From Verrucomicrobiota bacterium (GTDB lineage Bacteria; Verrucomicrobiota; Verrucomicrobiia; Limisphaerales; UBA11358): a stretch of 56,968 nt of DNA. The stretch spans positions 1-56,968 of the forward strand of contig JAGWMQ010000008.1 of assembly GCA_028873125.1 (NCBI GenBank), written 5' to 3'. The notes below the pieces were generated by a model. That model ran no database searches. It saw nothing but the letters and a program-made list of their open reading frames with translations, and was not told the origin of the DNA. This document shows, one piece after another, positions 8,305 to 16,641 of this stretch (the stretch's first letter is position 1; each line of letters opens with the position of its first letter). The translations under genes and the position numbers were made by a program.

Positions 8305-9462
8305 ATGAACGCAATTCTGGCCCTCGAGGACGGCTCGTTGTTTCGCGGACAAGGTTTCGGCGCGCGCGCCGCCGCGTGCGGTGAAGTGTGTTTCAACACC
8401 TCCATGACCGGCTACCAGGAGATCCTCACCGACCCCTCGTACAAGGGCCAGATTGTCACCATGACCTATCCGCTCGTCGGCAACTACGGCGTCAACGAGC
8501 TGGACGTGGAGTCGTGGCGGCCGCACGTTGCCGGCTTCGTCATCCGCGAACTCTCGCCGGTCGTCAGCAACTGGCGGGCGGACTGTTCCCTGGCCGAATT
8601 CCTGGAGCAGCATGGCATTCCGGGCGTTCAGGGCGTTGACACGCGCGCGCTCACCAAAAAACTCCGCGTGAGCGGCGCGATGAACGGGTTCATTTCCACC
8701 GGGGACGTCTCGGACGCCGAAGCCGTCAAGCGCGCCAGGGAATTTGTGTTCGTGGGGGTGGATTACGTTCGGGAGGTCACGCACAAGAGGGCCTTTCGCT
8801 GGGACGAAAAGGACGAGCAGAGCGCGGCGTTCGACCTGGTCCAGGGCAACGTCAGCACGGACGCGCGGCATCACGGCCAACCGCTGCCGCCGGCGGACAT
8901 TCCCATCGTCGCGTTCGATTACGGCCTGAAATACAACATCCTGCGCCGGTTGCGGCAGCACGGGTTTGCCGTCCAGGTCCTGCCGGCCACGGCCTCGGCG
9001 GACGACGCCCTGCAACACAAGCCGGCGGGCATTTTCCTCTCCAACGGCCCCGGCGACCCGGCGGCGCTGGATTATCTGGTGCGCGAAGTGCGCACGCTCG
9101 CCGGCACGGGCATTCCCATTTTCGGCATCTGCCTCGGGCACCAGATTCTCGGCCAGGCCTTCGGCGGAAAAACCTTCAAGCTCAAGTTCGGCCACCGCGG
9201 CGGCAACCAGCCGGTCAAGGACCTGGAAACCGGCCGGATCGAAATCACCGCCCAAAACCACGGCTTCGCGGTGGATCCCCAGTCCCTGCCGCCGGACGTT
9301 GTGGTGGACCGGATCAATCTCAACGACCGGACCGTTGAAGGCCTGCGCCACCGGCGCAAACCGATTTTCTGCGTTCAATATCATCCCGAAGCCTCGCCGG
9401 GGCCGCACGATTCGACGCCGCTGTTCGCGCAATTCCGGTCGCTGATTGAACGTCGTGGTTGA
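8305..9462 (+). CDS. carA: Carbamoyl-phosphate synthase small (glutaminase) subunit
   Basis: A 385-residue CarA. It supplies ammonia from glutamine to CarB for carbamoyl phosphate, feeding pyrimidine and arginine synthesis. The N-terminal domain shows GEVCFNTSMTGYQEILTDPSY; the class I glutaminase domain has LSNGPGDP, the nucleophile elbow FGICLGHQ (C276) and the His/Glu pair in QYHPEAS (H360, E362). The ATG at 8305 begins MNAILALEDG; an open extension back to 8143 lies across the upstream gene and terminator and is not used. carB is not in the window. Confidence 0.96.
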   Translation: MNAILALEDGSLFRGQGFGARAAACGEVCFNTSMTGYQEILTDPSYKGQIVTMTYPLVGNYGVNELDVESWRPHVAGFVIRELSPVVSNWRADCSLAEFLEQHGIPGVQGVDTRALTKKLRVSGAMNGFISTGDVSDAEAVKRAREFVFVGVDYVREVTHKRAFRWDEKDEQSAAFDLVQGNVSTDARHHGQPLPPADIPIVAFDYGLKYNILRRLRQHGFAVQVLPATASADDALQHKPAGIFLSNGPGDPAALDYLVREVRTLAGTGIPIFGICLGHQILGQAFGGKTFKLKFGHRGGNQPVKDLETGRIEITAQNHGFAVDPQSLPPDVVVDRINLNDRTVEGLRHRRKPIFCVQYHPEASPGPHDSTPLFAQFRSLIERRG

Positions 9463-9653
9463 CGTTGGCGAAAGCCGCTTCAGGCGGCTGCGCGGTGGTC
9501 GAACCGAAAACTCGGAGGACGCATCCGGGTCCGACCCCGAACGCGGTTCGGGACTTTTTCGGGCGCCGGCTCCGTCATGAGCGTCTTTGTATTGTGTTGA
9601 ACATTTGGATTTGACTTGGCGGGCGCGGCGGTCATAATCGGCTCCACTAAGCT

Positions 9654-10202
9654 ATGGCGAAACTTGTGATCCTGACCCAAAGCCTGGCTGGCCGCGCGCA
9701 CGAACTGACGACGGAGCGCACCACGATTGGCCGTGTCGAGGACAACGCATTTCAAATCGCCGAGCCGTCGGTTTCCAGCCATCACTGCGAGGTCATGCTG
9801 CGCGGCGACGAGGTGGTGGTCAAGGACTCCAACTCCACCAACGGCACCTTCATTGCCGGCGAAAAAATTTCCGAGGGCGTTTTGAAGCCCGGCCAGACGC
9901 TGCGCCTGGGCAACGTGGAATTGCGCCTGGAAAACGGGGCGCCCGCCGCCCCCGGCGCCCCCGCGCCGGCCCCGCCGAAGAAATCGGAACCGGCCAAAAC
10001 CGTTTCCGCCGGCGTGCGGCTGGACCAGTTGGAACAGGGCGGCCGCGCGCCGATGCTGGACACGGTGGGCGGCTTCTCCAAAAAGAGCAACCAGGTCAAC
10101 CGCTGGTTTTGGATCGTCGCGGTGATCATCGGCGTGGTGATCCTGGGCTTGCTCCTGTTCGTCTTCACTTTTGTCCCCCACAACAACGCGCCGCGGCCGT
10201 GA
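9654..10202 (+). CDS. FHA-domain protein with C-terminal membrane anchor
   Basis: A 182-residue protein. Residues 1-95 form a forkhead-associated domain, a phosphothreonine reader: TTIGRVEDN, SVSSHHCEV and DSNSTNGTFIAGEKI are the standard conserved blocks. A proline/alanine-rich linker (about 100-120) leads to a single transmembrane segment (WFWIVAVIIGVVILGLLLFVFTF) at the C-terminus, so the reader domain faces the cytoplasm. The next gene begins in its stop codon (GTGA overlap). The kinase partner is not in the window. Confidence 0.9.
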   Translation: MAKLVILTQSLAGRAHELTTERTTIGRVEDNAFQIAEPSVSSHHCEVMLRGDEVVVKDSNSTNGTFIAGEKISEGVLKPGQTLRLGNVELRLENGAPAAPGAPAPAPPKKSEPAKTVSAGVRLDQLEQGGRAPMLDTVGGFSKKSNQVNRWFWIVAVIIGVVILGLLLFVFTFVPHNNAPRP

Positions 10203-10855
10203 AACCGCGCCGGGCAAGCCGGGCGAAGGACGCGCTGACGCGGACGGAGGTGGTGTTCATGATTCTGGGGCTTCTGATTGTCGTGTTCTTTTGGGTCATT
10301 AATCGTATGAGCACTCCACCGGGGCCGATGCCGCATGACGTTTGCGTTGAGAACTTGAAACAAATCGGATGGGCCTTCCGGGAATGGGAAGGCGATCATA
10401 ACGACCGATTTCCGATGCAAGTTTCGACCGCAGACGGCGGCGCGAAAGAATTGATCGCCGCCGGAGACATCGCTGCGCCTTTCCAGGTACTCTCCAATGA
10501 ATTGCCGACACCAAAAGTTTTGATTTGTCCCGAAGACAAAAACCATGTCACCGCGACCAATTTTTCCGCCATCAACAATTCACACGTTAGCTACCTCGTC
10601 GGCTTGGATGCCAACGACAGATATCCGCAACGAATTCTCTCCGGCGACGACAATTTTGCCATTGGCGGCGTGCCGGTAAGATCCGGCTTGCTGTATCTTT
10701 GGACGAATGATCCTATTTCCTGGACGGCCGTGCGGCATGGATTTCGAGGCAACATTGTTCTTTCCGACGACAGTGTTCAGCAAACAACTCAACTTGGTTT
10801 GCGTCAGGCGCTTCAACAAACCGGCTTGGCCACCAACCGGCTGGCGATTCCGTAA
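10199..10855 (+). CDS. Prepilin-like membrane protein
   Basis: A 218-residue protein starting at GTG 10199, overlapping the FHA gene stop by 4 bases. The start DALTRTEVVFMILGLLIVVFFWV resembles a type IV prepilin N-terminus (a glutamate five residues into the hydrophobic helix), though the exact FTLxE cleavage motif is not conserved. The rest, NLKQIGWAFREWEGDHNDRFP with a VLICPEDKNH and an SYLVGLDAND stretch, is the soluble domain of the verrucomicrobial and planctomycetal pseudopilin-like proteins (DUF1559 style). Function unknown; it may be surface exposed. Confidence 0.75.
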   Translation: MKPRRASRAKDALTRTEVVFMILGLLIVVFFWVINRMSTPPGPMPHDVCVENLKQIGWAFREWEGDHNDRFPMQVSTADGGAKELIAAGDIAAPFQVLSNELPTPKVLICPEDKNHVTATNFSAINNSHVSYLVGLDANDRYPQRILSGDDNFAIGGVPVRSGLLYLWTNDPISWTAVRHGFRGNIVLSDDSVQQTTQLGLRQALQQTGLATNRLAIP

Positions 10856-10904
10856 TTGATTGCTTCGCGAATTTCGGGCTGCCTCCGGCGTCCTCAACAC
10901 CAAC

Positions 10905-11915
10905 TTAACTTTTCGGCGGCCCGGTGCTTTGGCGTTCGACCAGTTCGGCGGACAGCAACTTGGCCTCGGGCCGCTGGCCGCGCAGCAATTGCAGCATGGC
11001 CTCCACCGCCGCCAGACCCAGCCGGAATTTGGGCTGGCGCACCGTCGTCAGCGGCACGCTGAAATGCTCGGCCAGGAGCACGTTCCCGAAACCTGCCACG
11101 GAAACGTCGCCGGGGATCTTCAGCCCCTGCGCCAGCAGCGTCCGGGCGCAGCCGACGGCCGCGAGGTCGTTGACGGCTTGGACGGCCGTGGCGGAGCAGG
11201 ACTCGTTGAGAATTTGCAGCGCCGCCTTGGCGCCGTCCTCGATCGTGATGCCGGCCTGGAACACCAGCCGGTCATCCACGTCCAGGCCCGCCTCGCGCAG
11301 CGCGCGGCGGTAGCCCTCGAACCGCTCGCGCGCCCACGGCGCGGCCGGCGGGCCGGTCAGATAGGCGATGCGCCTGTGTCCGAGCTTGAGCAGATGCTGG
11401 GTGACGGCGCGGCTGGCGAGCGCCTCCTCGATTTCGACGGCGACGAAGGACTTACAAAACGGCGCCGGCGGGCCGAGCAGAACCACCGGCGTGCGGCGGG
11501 CCAACAGTTCCTGGTAAATGCGCGCCTCGGTTTCAAAGCGATACACCGGCGAGAGGAACAGCCCGTCCACGCGCCGCGACAGAAGGCGGCGCACGCAATG
11601 CTCCTCGCGCTGGGGCATGTTGTGGGTGTGCGCCAGCAGCAGGTCGTAGCCCAGTTCGTGGGCGCGTTCCTCGATGGCGAAGACGATGCGGGCGAAGACG
11701 GGATTGGTGCTGGTGGGAATGACCAGGCCAAAAAGCTTGGTCTTGCGCGTGCGCAGGCATTGGGCGGTCGTGTCGGGCACGTAACCCATCTGCCGGGCGA
11801 GCGCCTTGAGGCGCGCCTTGGTCGCCGCCGACACGTCCGGCTCATCGCGCAGCGCCTTGGAAACGGTCATCACCGAGACGCCGGCCTGCTGGGCGATGTC
11901 TTTGAGCCGGACCAT
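10905..11915 (-). CDS. LacI-family transcriptional regulator
   Basis: A 336-residue regulator. The N-terminal helix-turn-helix MVRLKDIAQQAGVSVMTVSKALRD with the hinge helix follows the LacI pattern; residues 60-330 form a periplasmic-binding-protein-like ligand domain (LFGLVIPTSTNPVFARIV, VDGLFLSPVY, GHRRIAYLTGP, GDVSVAGFGN). Such proteins usually repress sugar-use operons and release on sugar binding. The start at 11915 is set by the HTH; an extension to 11972 has no domain. No sugar-transport or catabolic genes lie nearby, so its targets are not apparent. Confidence 0.93.
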   Translation of the reverse strand: MVRLKDIAQQAGVSVMTVSKALRDEPDVSAATKARLKALARQMGYVPDTTAQCLRTRKTKLFGLVIPTSTNPVFARIVFAIEERAHELGYDLLLAHTHNMPQREEHCVRRLLSRRVDGLFLSPVYRFETEARIYQELLARRTPVVLLGPPAPFCKSFVAVEIEEALASRAVTQHLLKLGHRRIAYLTGPPAAPWARERFEGYRRALREAGLDVDDRLVFQAGITIEDGAKAALQILNESCSATAVQAVNDLAAVGCARTLLAQGLKIPGDVSVAGFGNVLLAEHFSVPLTTVRQPKFRLGLAAVEAMLQLLRGQRPEAKLLSAELVERQSTGPPKS

Positions 11916-12047
11916 GTTCAGAAGGATGTGCCAGGTGTTTGAGCAACCACGTCGTTCTTCGGCAGAGCACAATACAAACGAATGATTCGACGGGCGAACA
12001 TTTTCGTCCGGGCGCGCAGATTTTTTTCATCCTTCATCATGCATCCT

Positions 12048-12896
12048 TTACACCGAGGCGCCGCGCCAGTGCAACTTGTGGCGCAGGGTGATCCAGAAGG
12101 AATCGCCGGCCAGATGAACCAGACGGACCACCCGGCGGCTGCGCCGGATCGTGACCGCGTCGCCGGCGCCCAACTCGGCGATGCTCTGGCCATCCACACT
12201 CAGGAAGGTCGTCGCCAGTTTGGGATGGGCGGGCTGGATGCGAATGACTGCGTCCAGCGGCAGGACCAGCGGGCGGTTGGACAGCGCGTGCGGACAGATG
12301 GGCGTCACCACGACCACCTCGGCGGTCGGATAAATCGCCGGGCCGCCCGCCGCCAGCGAATACGCCGTCGAGCCGGTTGGTGAACTGACAATCAATCCGT
12401 CGCAGCGATAGTGCGTGACCGATTCGCCGTCCACGCTCACGTCCAGGCCGATGAGGCGGGAAACGGCGCCGCGGCTGACGACGACGTCGTTCAGCGCGGT
12501 TTTGTCAAACGCCCGGCCTTCGGCGCGCCCGGCGACCTGGAGCAGCGCGCGATCTTCGTATTTGAATTCGCCGTTCCAGACCTGGCGGAGCGCGCGCGGC
12601 AGGTCGCTGGACGGCACGGCGGTGAGAAAACCGAGGCTCCCGATGTTGACGCCCAGCAGCGGCGTGGCCGCGCCGGCGATTTCGCGGGCCACCCGCAGGA
12701 GCGTGCCGTCGCCGCCAAAGACCAGCAGCAAATCCGTCCGGCGCGCGAGCGCCGCGGCGTCGGCGTCGCAAACGGCCCGGCGCCCGGCGCGCTCGATGAG
12801 GCGCACGACCCGGCGCAGGACGGCCTTGCCTTCGGCCTTTTCGGGATTACCGATGAGACCGACGCGCTTGATTTTGTCGGCTTTCAATTTGCTCAA
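12048..12896 (-). CDS. nadK: NAD kinase
   Basis: A 282-residue NAD kinase that makes NADP from NAD and ATP. The GGDG nucleotide motif is at 61-64 (VFGGDGTLLRVA), followed by GVNIGSLGFLT, TALNDVVVSRG and the second conserved block DGLIVSSPTGSTAYSLAAGGP. It lies 65 bases after tlyA on the same strand; tlyA-nadK adjacency is common in bacteria. Full length. Confidence 0.96.
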   Translation of the reverse strand: MSKLKADKIKRVGLIGNPEKAEGKAVLRRVVRLIERAGRRAVCDADAAALARRTDLLLVFGGDGTLLRVAREIAGAATPLLGVNIGSLGFLTAVPSSDLPRALRQVWNGEFKYEDRALLQVAGRAEGRAFDKTALNDVVVSRGAVSRLIGLDVSVDGESVTHYRCDGLIVSSPTGSTAYSLAAGGPAIYPTAEVVVVTPICPHALSNRPLVLPLDAVIRIQPAHPKLATTFLSVDGQSIAELGAGDAVTIRRSRRVVRLVHLAGDSFWITLRHKLHWRGASV

Positions 12897-12938
12897 GAGT
12901 CCAACGTGAAGTGTAAAACGCGAATTTCAGTCCGCAGG

Positions 12939-12966
12939 CTTCACATTTCACGCTTCACGCGTCACG
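12939..12966. repeat. Four-unit heptamer repeat between nadK and tlyA
   Basis: CTTCACA, TTTCACG, CTTCACG, CGTCACG in direct 7-base register, reaching over the tlyA stop codon. A partly inverted version (GTGAAGTGTAAAACGCG) sits at about 12906-12922, so the gap can fold. Similar heptamers are found inside coding genes of this window. Confidence 0.65.
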
Positions 12967-13714
12967 CTTGTTTTTCAATCAGCGCCAAAAATTCTTTGTT
13001 GCCGGCCGGGCCGGTCAGCGGCGATTCAACCACATTCCGCCACGAAAGGCCAGACCGGGTGGCGACAAACTCCCGGAGGTCCTCCAGGATCCTCGCGTGC
13101 ACCGCCGGGTCGCGGATCACGCCGCGGCCCTTGTCCGCCTCGGCCTTGCCGGCTTCAAATTGGGGCTTGACCAGCGCGACCATTTTGCCGCCGGGCTTCA
13201 ACAGGGGCGCGGCCGTCGGCAGGATTTTCTTGAGCGAAATGAAGGAGCAGTCCATCACCACCAGATCGAACGGCTGGGAAAGTTGCGCGGCGGTCAGATG
13301 CCGGGCGTTGGTTCCTTCCATGACCACGACGCGCGGGTCGCGGCGGAGTTTCCAGGCCAGTTGTCCACGGCCAACATCCACGGCGAAGACCTTGGCCGCG
13401 CCGCGCTGGAGGAGGCAATCGGTGAAGCCGCCGGTGGACGCGCCCAGGTCGAGAGCGACGAGTCCGGCAACCTCCAGTTCAAACCGGTCCAAGGCACGTG
13501 CGAGCTTGTGGCCGCCGCGGCTGACATAGGGATCGGCGGTGTCCAGCGTGAGGGTGTCCTCCGGCTTGACCGGGTCGCCGGGTTTGCGGGCGGGCCGGGC
13601 GTTGATGCGCACCTGGCCGGCGAGGACGGCGCGTTTGGCTTTTTCGCGGCTCGGACAGAGGCCGCGTTCGACGAGGGCTTGGTCCAGGCGAAGCATCGAG
13701 GTATTGAGCCGCAT
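12962..13714 (-). CDS. tlyA: TlyA-type rRNA methyltransferase / S4-domain protein
   Basis: About 250 residues. An S4 RNA-binding domain at the N-terminus (LRLDQALVERGLCPSREKAKRAVLAGQVRIN) is followed by an FtsJ-like SAM methyltransferase domain: LVALDLGASTGGFTDCLLQRGA, VFAVDVGRGQL and DLVVMDCSFISLKKILP. Family members 2'-O-methylate 16S/23S rRNA. The ATG at 13714 has a GGGGTGG sequence just upstream; an ATG at 13696 (MLRLDQ) is an equally good domain start. Confidence 0.9.
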   Translation of the reverse strand: MRLNTSMLRLDQALVERGLCPSREKAKRAVLAGQVRINARPARKPGDPVKPEDTLTLDTADPYVSRGGHKLARALDRFELEVAGLVALDLGASTGGFTDCLLQRGAAKVFAVDVGRGQLAWKLRRDPRVVVMEGTNARHLTAAQLSQPFDLVVMDCSFISLKKILPTAAPLLKPGGKMVALVKPQFEAGKAEADKGRGVIRDPAVHARILEDLREFVATRSGLSWRNVVESPLTGPAGNKEFLALIEKQA

Positions 13715-13827
13715 TGGTTCCACCCCGGCAACCCTGAATTGACGGCGCCAGGCGCCAGGCGGACCCACTTCATCGTCACATCGGAAAGGAACCGGAACCG
13801 GGAAGATTCATCCCGCCCGCACGTTCT

Positions 13828-14295
13828 TCAAAGACGGGACGCGCGGCTGTGGGCTTCGCGGTAATTATAGAGGAACAACTCGCTTTCGGCGACCACCTTT
13901 TCGATGAGTTGCTTGAGCATGGGCATTTCGGAGGCGCCAATGACGGCATGGACGCTGTGCCTGAACGCCTCCATCGAATCGAGCGTCGGAAAGGCGGCGC
14001 CCACCAGGAAGATGGTGGCATGGCGGCGGTGGCCCATGGGCATGTTTTGCAGCGATCTGAGGGAGTCGTTGTCCTCGATTCTGTCGGCGCCAAAGATGTC
14101 CTCGATGACGACCACCTGGTAACGAACGCGGCTGAAGCGCGAGTGGAAGTCGGTGTGCGCGCTGACCCCGTTGATTTTGTAGCCGAGGGTTCGCAGGGCC
14201 TCCCGGGCGGCCTCCAGCCACGCCGGAGTGGAGCAGGCGATGAGGGCCGGCTTGTCGGCGGCGGTGATGAACTGGGTCTCGAATTCGCTGGCCAT
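13828..14295 (-). CDS. Receiver-like protein next to the PilT ATPases
   Basis: A 155-residue protein, ATG at 14295, 3 bases after the stop of the PilT/PilU-like gene. It looks like a degenerate response-regulator receiver: KPALIACSTPAWLEAAREALRTLGY is a first strand and helix, VRYQVVVIEDIFGA provides a strand ending in acidic residues, and ATIFLVGAAFPTLDSMEAF and AVIGASEMPMLKQLIEKVV correspond to later strands and helix. I do not recognise a named family. Context suggests a role in pilus retraction or surface motility. Confidence 0.6.
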   Translation of the reverse strand: MASEFETQFITAADKPALIACSTPAWLEAAREALRTLGYKINGVSAHTDFHSRFSRVRYQVVVIEDIFGADRIEDNDSLRSLQNMPMGHRRHATIFLVGAAFPTLDSMEAFRHSVHAVIGASEMPMLKQLIEKVVAESELFLYNYREAHSRASRL

Positions 14296-14298
14296 GGC

Positions 14299-15492
14299 TT
14301 ACTTCTTGAGTTTGACGGTGGGCGACGGCTCGTCGGTGCGGACGGGCGTCTTCATTCTCAGGACGCTGACCTCGGCGGTGGTTTCCCCGCGCGCCTTTTT
14401 GATGCTGTCCATGCCCCGGGTGACGACGCCGCGTTTGCTGCAATAGAGCAGGGCGGTTTCCTCGGTGACAAGGCCCTTTTCGAAGGCCTCCAGGCAGGCG
14501 TGGTCGAAGGTGCGCCAGCCGAAGGGGTAGCTGGCCTCGATGATTTCGTAGAATGTTTTGCCCTCGCTCTCGCCCAAGCGGATGCTCTCCTCGGTGCGCA
14601 GATTGTGGCCCATGATTTCCAGCAGCGCGAACCGTCCGCCGCCGACCTTGGGGGCCAGCCGCTGGCTGACGATCCAGCGCATGGAATCAGCCAGCCGCAC
14701 CCGGATTTGATCCTGCTCCTCCGGCTCGAACATGCCCAGGATGCGGTTGACGGTTTCGCCGGCGTTGATCGTGTGCAGCGTGCTCAACACCAGGTGTCCC
14801 GTCTCCGCCGCGCTGAGGGCGATCTTGACGGTTTCGCGGTCGCGCATTTCGCCCACCAGGATGATCTTGGGGGCCTGGCGCAGCGCGGCCCGCAGACCGT
14901 TGGCGTAGGTGTCGAAATCTATGCCCAGTTCGCGCTGATTGAAGGTGGCCTTGAGGTGGGGGTGGACATATTCGACGGGGTCTTCGAGGGTGACGATGTG
15001 GACGGGTTTGGCGTGGTTGATTTCGTTGAGGATCGCCGCCAAGGTGGTCGTTTTGCCCGAACCGGTGGCGCCGGTCAGCAGCACCAGTCCGGTCTTTTCC
15101 CTGGCAATTTCCTTGAAGACGGGCGGAAATTTGAGCTTCTCCAGCGTGGGGACCACCGTGTTCAACTGCCGGCAGACGATGGAATAACAGCCGCGCTGCG
15201 AAAAAACATTAACGCGGAAGCGCGCCTTCTCGGACAGGGCGTAGGCGGAGTCCGACGCGCCGTGCCGAAGCAGTTGATCCAGGTGTTGGATGTTGTCGCC
15301 GATGAGGTTCAGGGCGATGGTCTCGGTCTGAAAGGGCGTCAGTGTCTCGATAGGCGGCGTCAGGGCGACCGGCTGGAGTTCGCCGTAGGCTTCGACCTGC
15401 GGCGGCCGGCCCACGGTGAACAGCACGTCCGACACCTCCGGCTGCGAGGCCAGCATCGCGCTCAGCAATTGGTCCAATTCGGGGCGGCGCAT
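14299..15492 (-). CDS. PilT/PilU-type retraction ATPase (second paralogue)
   Basis: A 397-residue GspE/PilT-family hexameric ATPase. Walker A is GATGSGKTTT, the Asp box VTLEDPVEYVHP, Walker B ILVGEMRDRET and the His box GHLVLSTLHTINAGETVNRI. It is longer and less standard than the preceding gene (a C-terminal tail with basic residues, RMKTPVRTDEPSPTVKLKK), which fits a PilU-like accessory motor. It starts 2 bases after the first pilT stop. Confidence 0.9.
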   Translation of the reverse strand: MRRPELDQLLSAMLASQPEVSDVLFTVGRPPQVEAYGELQPVALTPPIETLTPFQTETIALNLIGDNIQHLDQLLRHGASDSAYALSEKARFRVNVFSQRGCYSIVCRQLNTVVPTLEKLKFPPVFKEIAREKTGLVLLTGATGSGKTTTLAAILNEINHAKPVHIVTLEDPVEYVHPHLKATFNQRELGIDFDTYANGLRAALRQAPKIILVGEMRDRETVKIALSAAETGHLVLSTLHTINAGETVNRILGMFEPEEQDQIRVRLADSMRWIVSQRLAPKVGGGRFALLEIMGHNLRTEESIRLGESEGKTFYEIIEASYPFGWRTFDHACLEAFEKGLVTEETALLYCSKRGVVTRGMDSIKKARGETTAEVSVLRMKTPVRTDEPSPTVKLKK

Positions 15493-15494
15493 AC

Positions 15495-16589
15495 TCAGGC
15501 GTCCTCGTCCTCCGGCGGGCGGCTTAGAAAAGCCCGGAATTTCTTGCGGTCCAGCGCCTTCTCGTAGGCGTCCTCGGGCGCGATGCGCTTCATGCGCAGG
15601 TGTTCCATGATGTGGTCGTCCAGCGGCTGATTGCCGATCTTTTTGCCCACCTGGATCATGCCGGGAATCTGGTGGGTCTTGCCTTCGCGCACCAGGTTGG
15701 CAATGGCCGTGGTGAACACCAGGATTTCAAATGCCGCCACCCGGCCCTTTTTGTCGGTGCGCCGGAAGAGGGTTTGCGCCACGATGCCGCGGAGCGATTC
15801 GGAGAGGGTCTGCCGGATCTTGTTCTGCTGTTCGGACGGAAAAACGTCAATGATGCGGTCCACCGTCTTGGCCGCGCTTTGGGTGTGGAGCGTGCCAAAG
15901 ACCAGGTGGCCGGTGCTCGCCGCCGTCAGCGCCAGTTCGATCGTCTCCAAGTCCCGCATTTCGCCCACCAGGATGATGTCCGGGTCTTCGCGCAACGCGC
16001 CGCGCAGCGCGGCGGCGAAGGACTTGGTGTGGACGCCCACCTCGCGGTGGTTGATCAGACAGCCCTTGCTCTCATGCACAAATTCTATCGGGTCCTCCAC
16101 CGTGATGATGTGGTCCTTGCGGTTGCGGTTGGCGTAATCCACGATGGTCGCCAGCGTGGTGGACTTGCCCGAGCCGGTCGGCCCGGTGACGACGACCAGC
16201 CCCCGGTTGAGCATGGCGAACTTCTTGAACACCAAGGGCAGCGGCGCCCCGAGTTTCTCGAAGTCCTCGAACGAAAGGACGCGCGTGGGGATCTGCCGGA
16301 ACACGGCGGCCATGCCATTGCGCTGGTTGAAAAAGTTGACGCGAAAGCGCGAGATGTTCGGGATTTCGTAGCCGAAGTCGACGTCCCCCGTTTCCTCGAA
16401 GTGTTTGATTTTGATCTCGGGCGCGATCTCGTAGAGCATGGCCTTGAGCCCGTCGCTCTCCAGGGGCGGATAATCCACGCGGTGCAGTTCGCCGTTGATG
16501 CGCAACACCGGCGGATTGCCGGACGACATGTGCAGGTCCGACGCCTTCTGCTCGAACATCAGGTTGAAAAACGCGTCAATTTTGGCCAT
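15495..16589 (-). CDS. pilT: Type IV pilus retraction ATPase PilT
   Basis: A 364-residue PilT. The N-terminal PAS-like domain begins MAKIDAFFNLMFEQKASDLHMSSGNPPVLRINGEL; Walker A GPTGSGKSTT, Asp box ITVEDPIEFVHES, Walker B ILVGEMRDLET and His box GHLVFGTLHTQSAAKTVDRI are complete. It powers pilus disassembly in twitching motility. Three genes in a row on this strand (pilT, second pilT, receiver-like protein) form a likely operon; the pilin and assembly genes are elsewhere. Confidence 0.95.
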   Translation of the reverse strand: MAKIDAFFNLMFEQKASDLHMSSGNPPVLRINGELHRVDYPPLESDGLKAMLYEIAPEIKIKHFEETGDVDFGYEIPNISRFRVNFFNQRNGMAAVFRQIPTRVLSFEDFEKLGAPLPLVFKKFAMLNRGLVVVTGPTGSGKSTTLATIVDYANRNRKDHIITVEDPIEFVHESKGCLINHREVGVHTKSFAAALRGALREDPDIILVGEMRDLETIELALTAASTGHLVFGTLHTQSAAKTVDRIIDVFPSEQQNKIRQTLSESLRGIVAQTLFRRTDKKGRVAAFEILVFTTAIANLVREGKTHQIPGMIQVGKKIGNQPLDDHIMEHLRMKRIAPEDAYEKALDRKKFRAFLSRPPEDEDA

Positions 16590-16641
16590 AACTCCGGGCT
16601 CCGGCAGGCATGATAGCTAGACTCGCGCCACACTTCAAGCC

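Noticed and set aside
10860-11942. 360-codon plus-strand open frame opposite the LacI regulator
   Set aside because: Composition is Q/G/R-rich without domains, while the minus strand has a full LacI protein.
12411-13529. Long plus-strand open frame opposite nadK and tlyA
   Set aside because: Sequence is arginine/serine-rich with no motif; it mirrors two certain minus-strand genes.
13849-15567. 572-codon plus-strand open frame opposite the PilT genes
   Set aside because: The minus-strand reading has complete Walker and Asp/His motifs; this is a GC-rich shadow.
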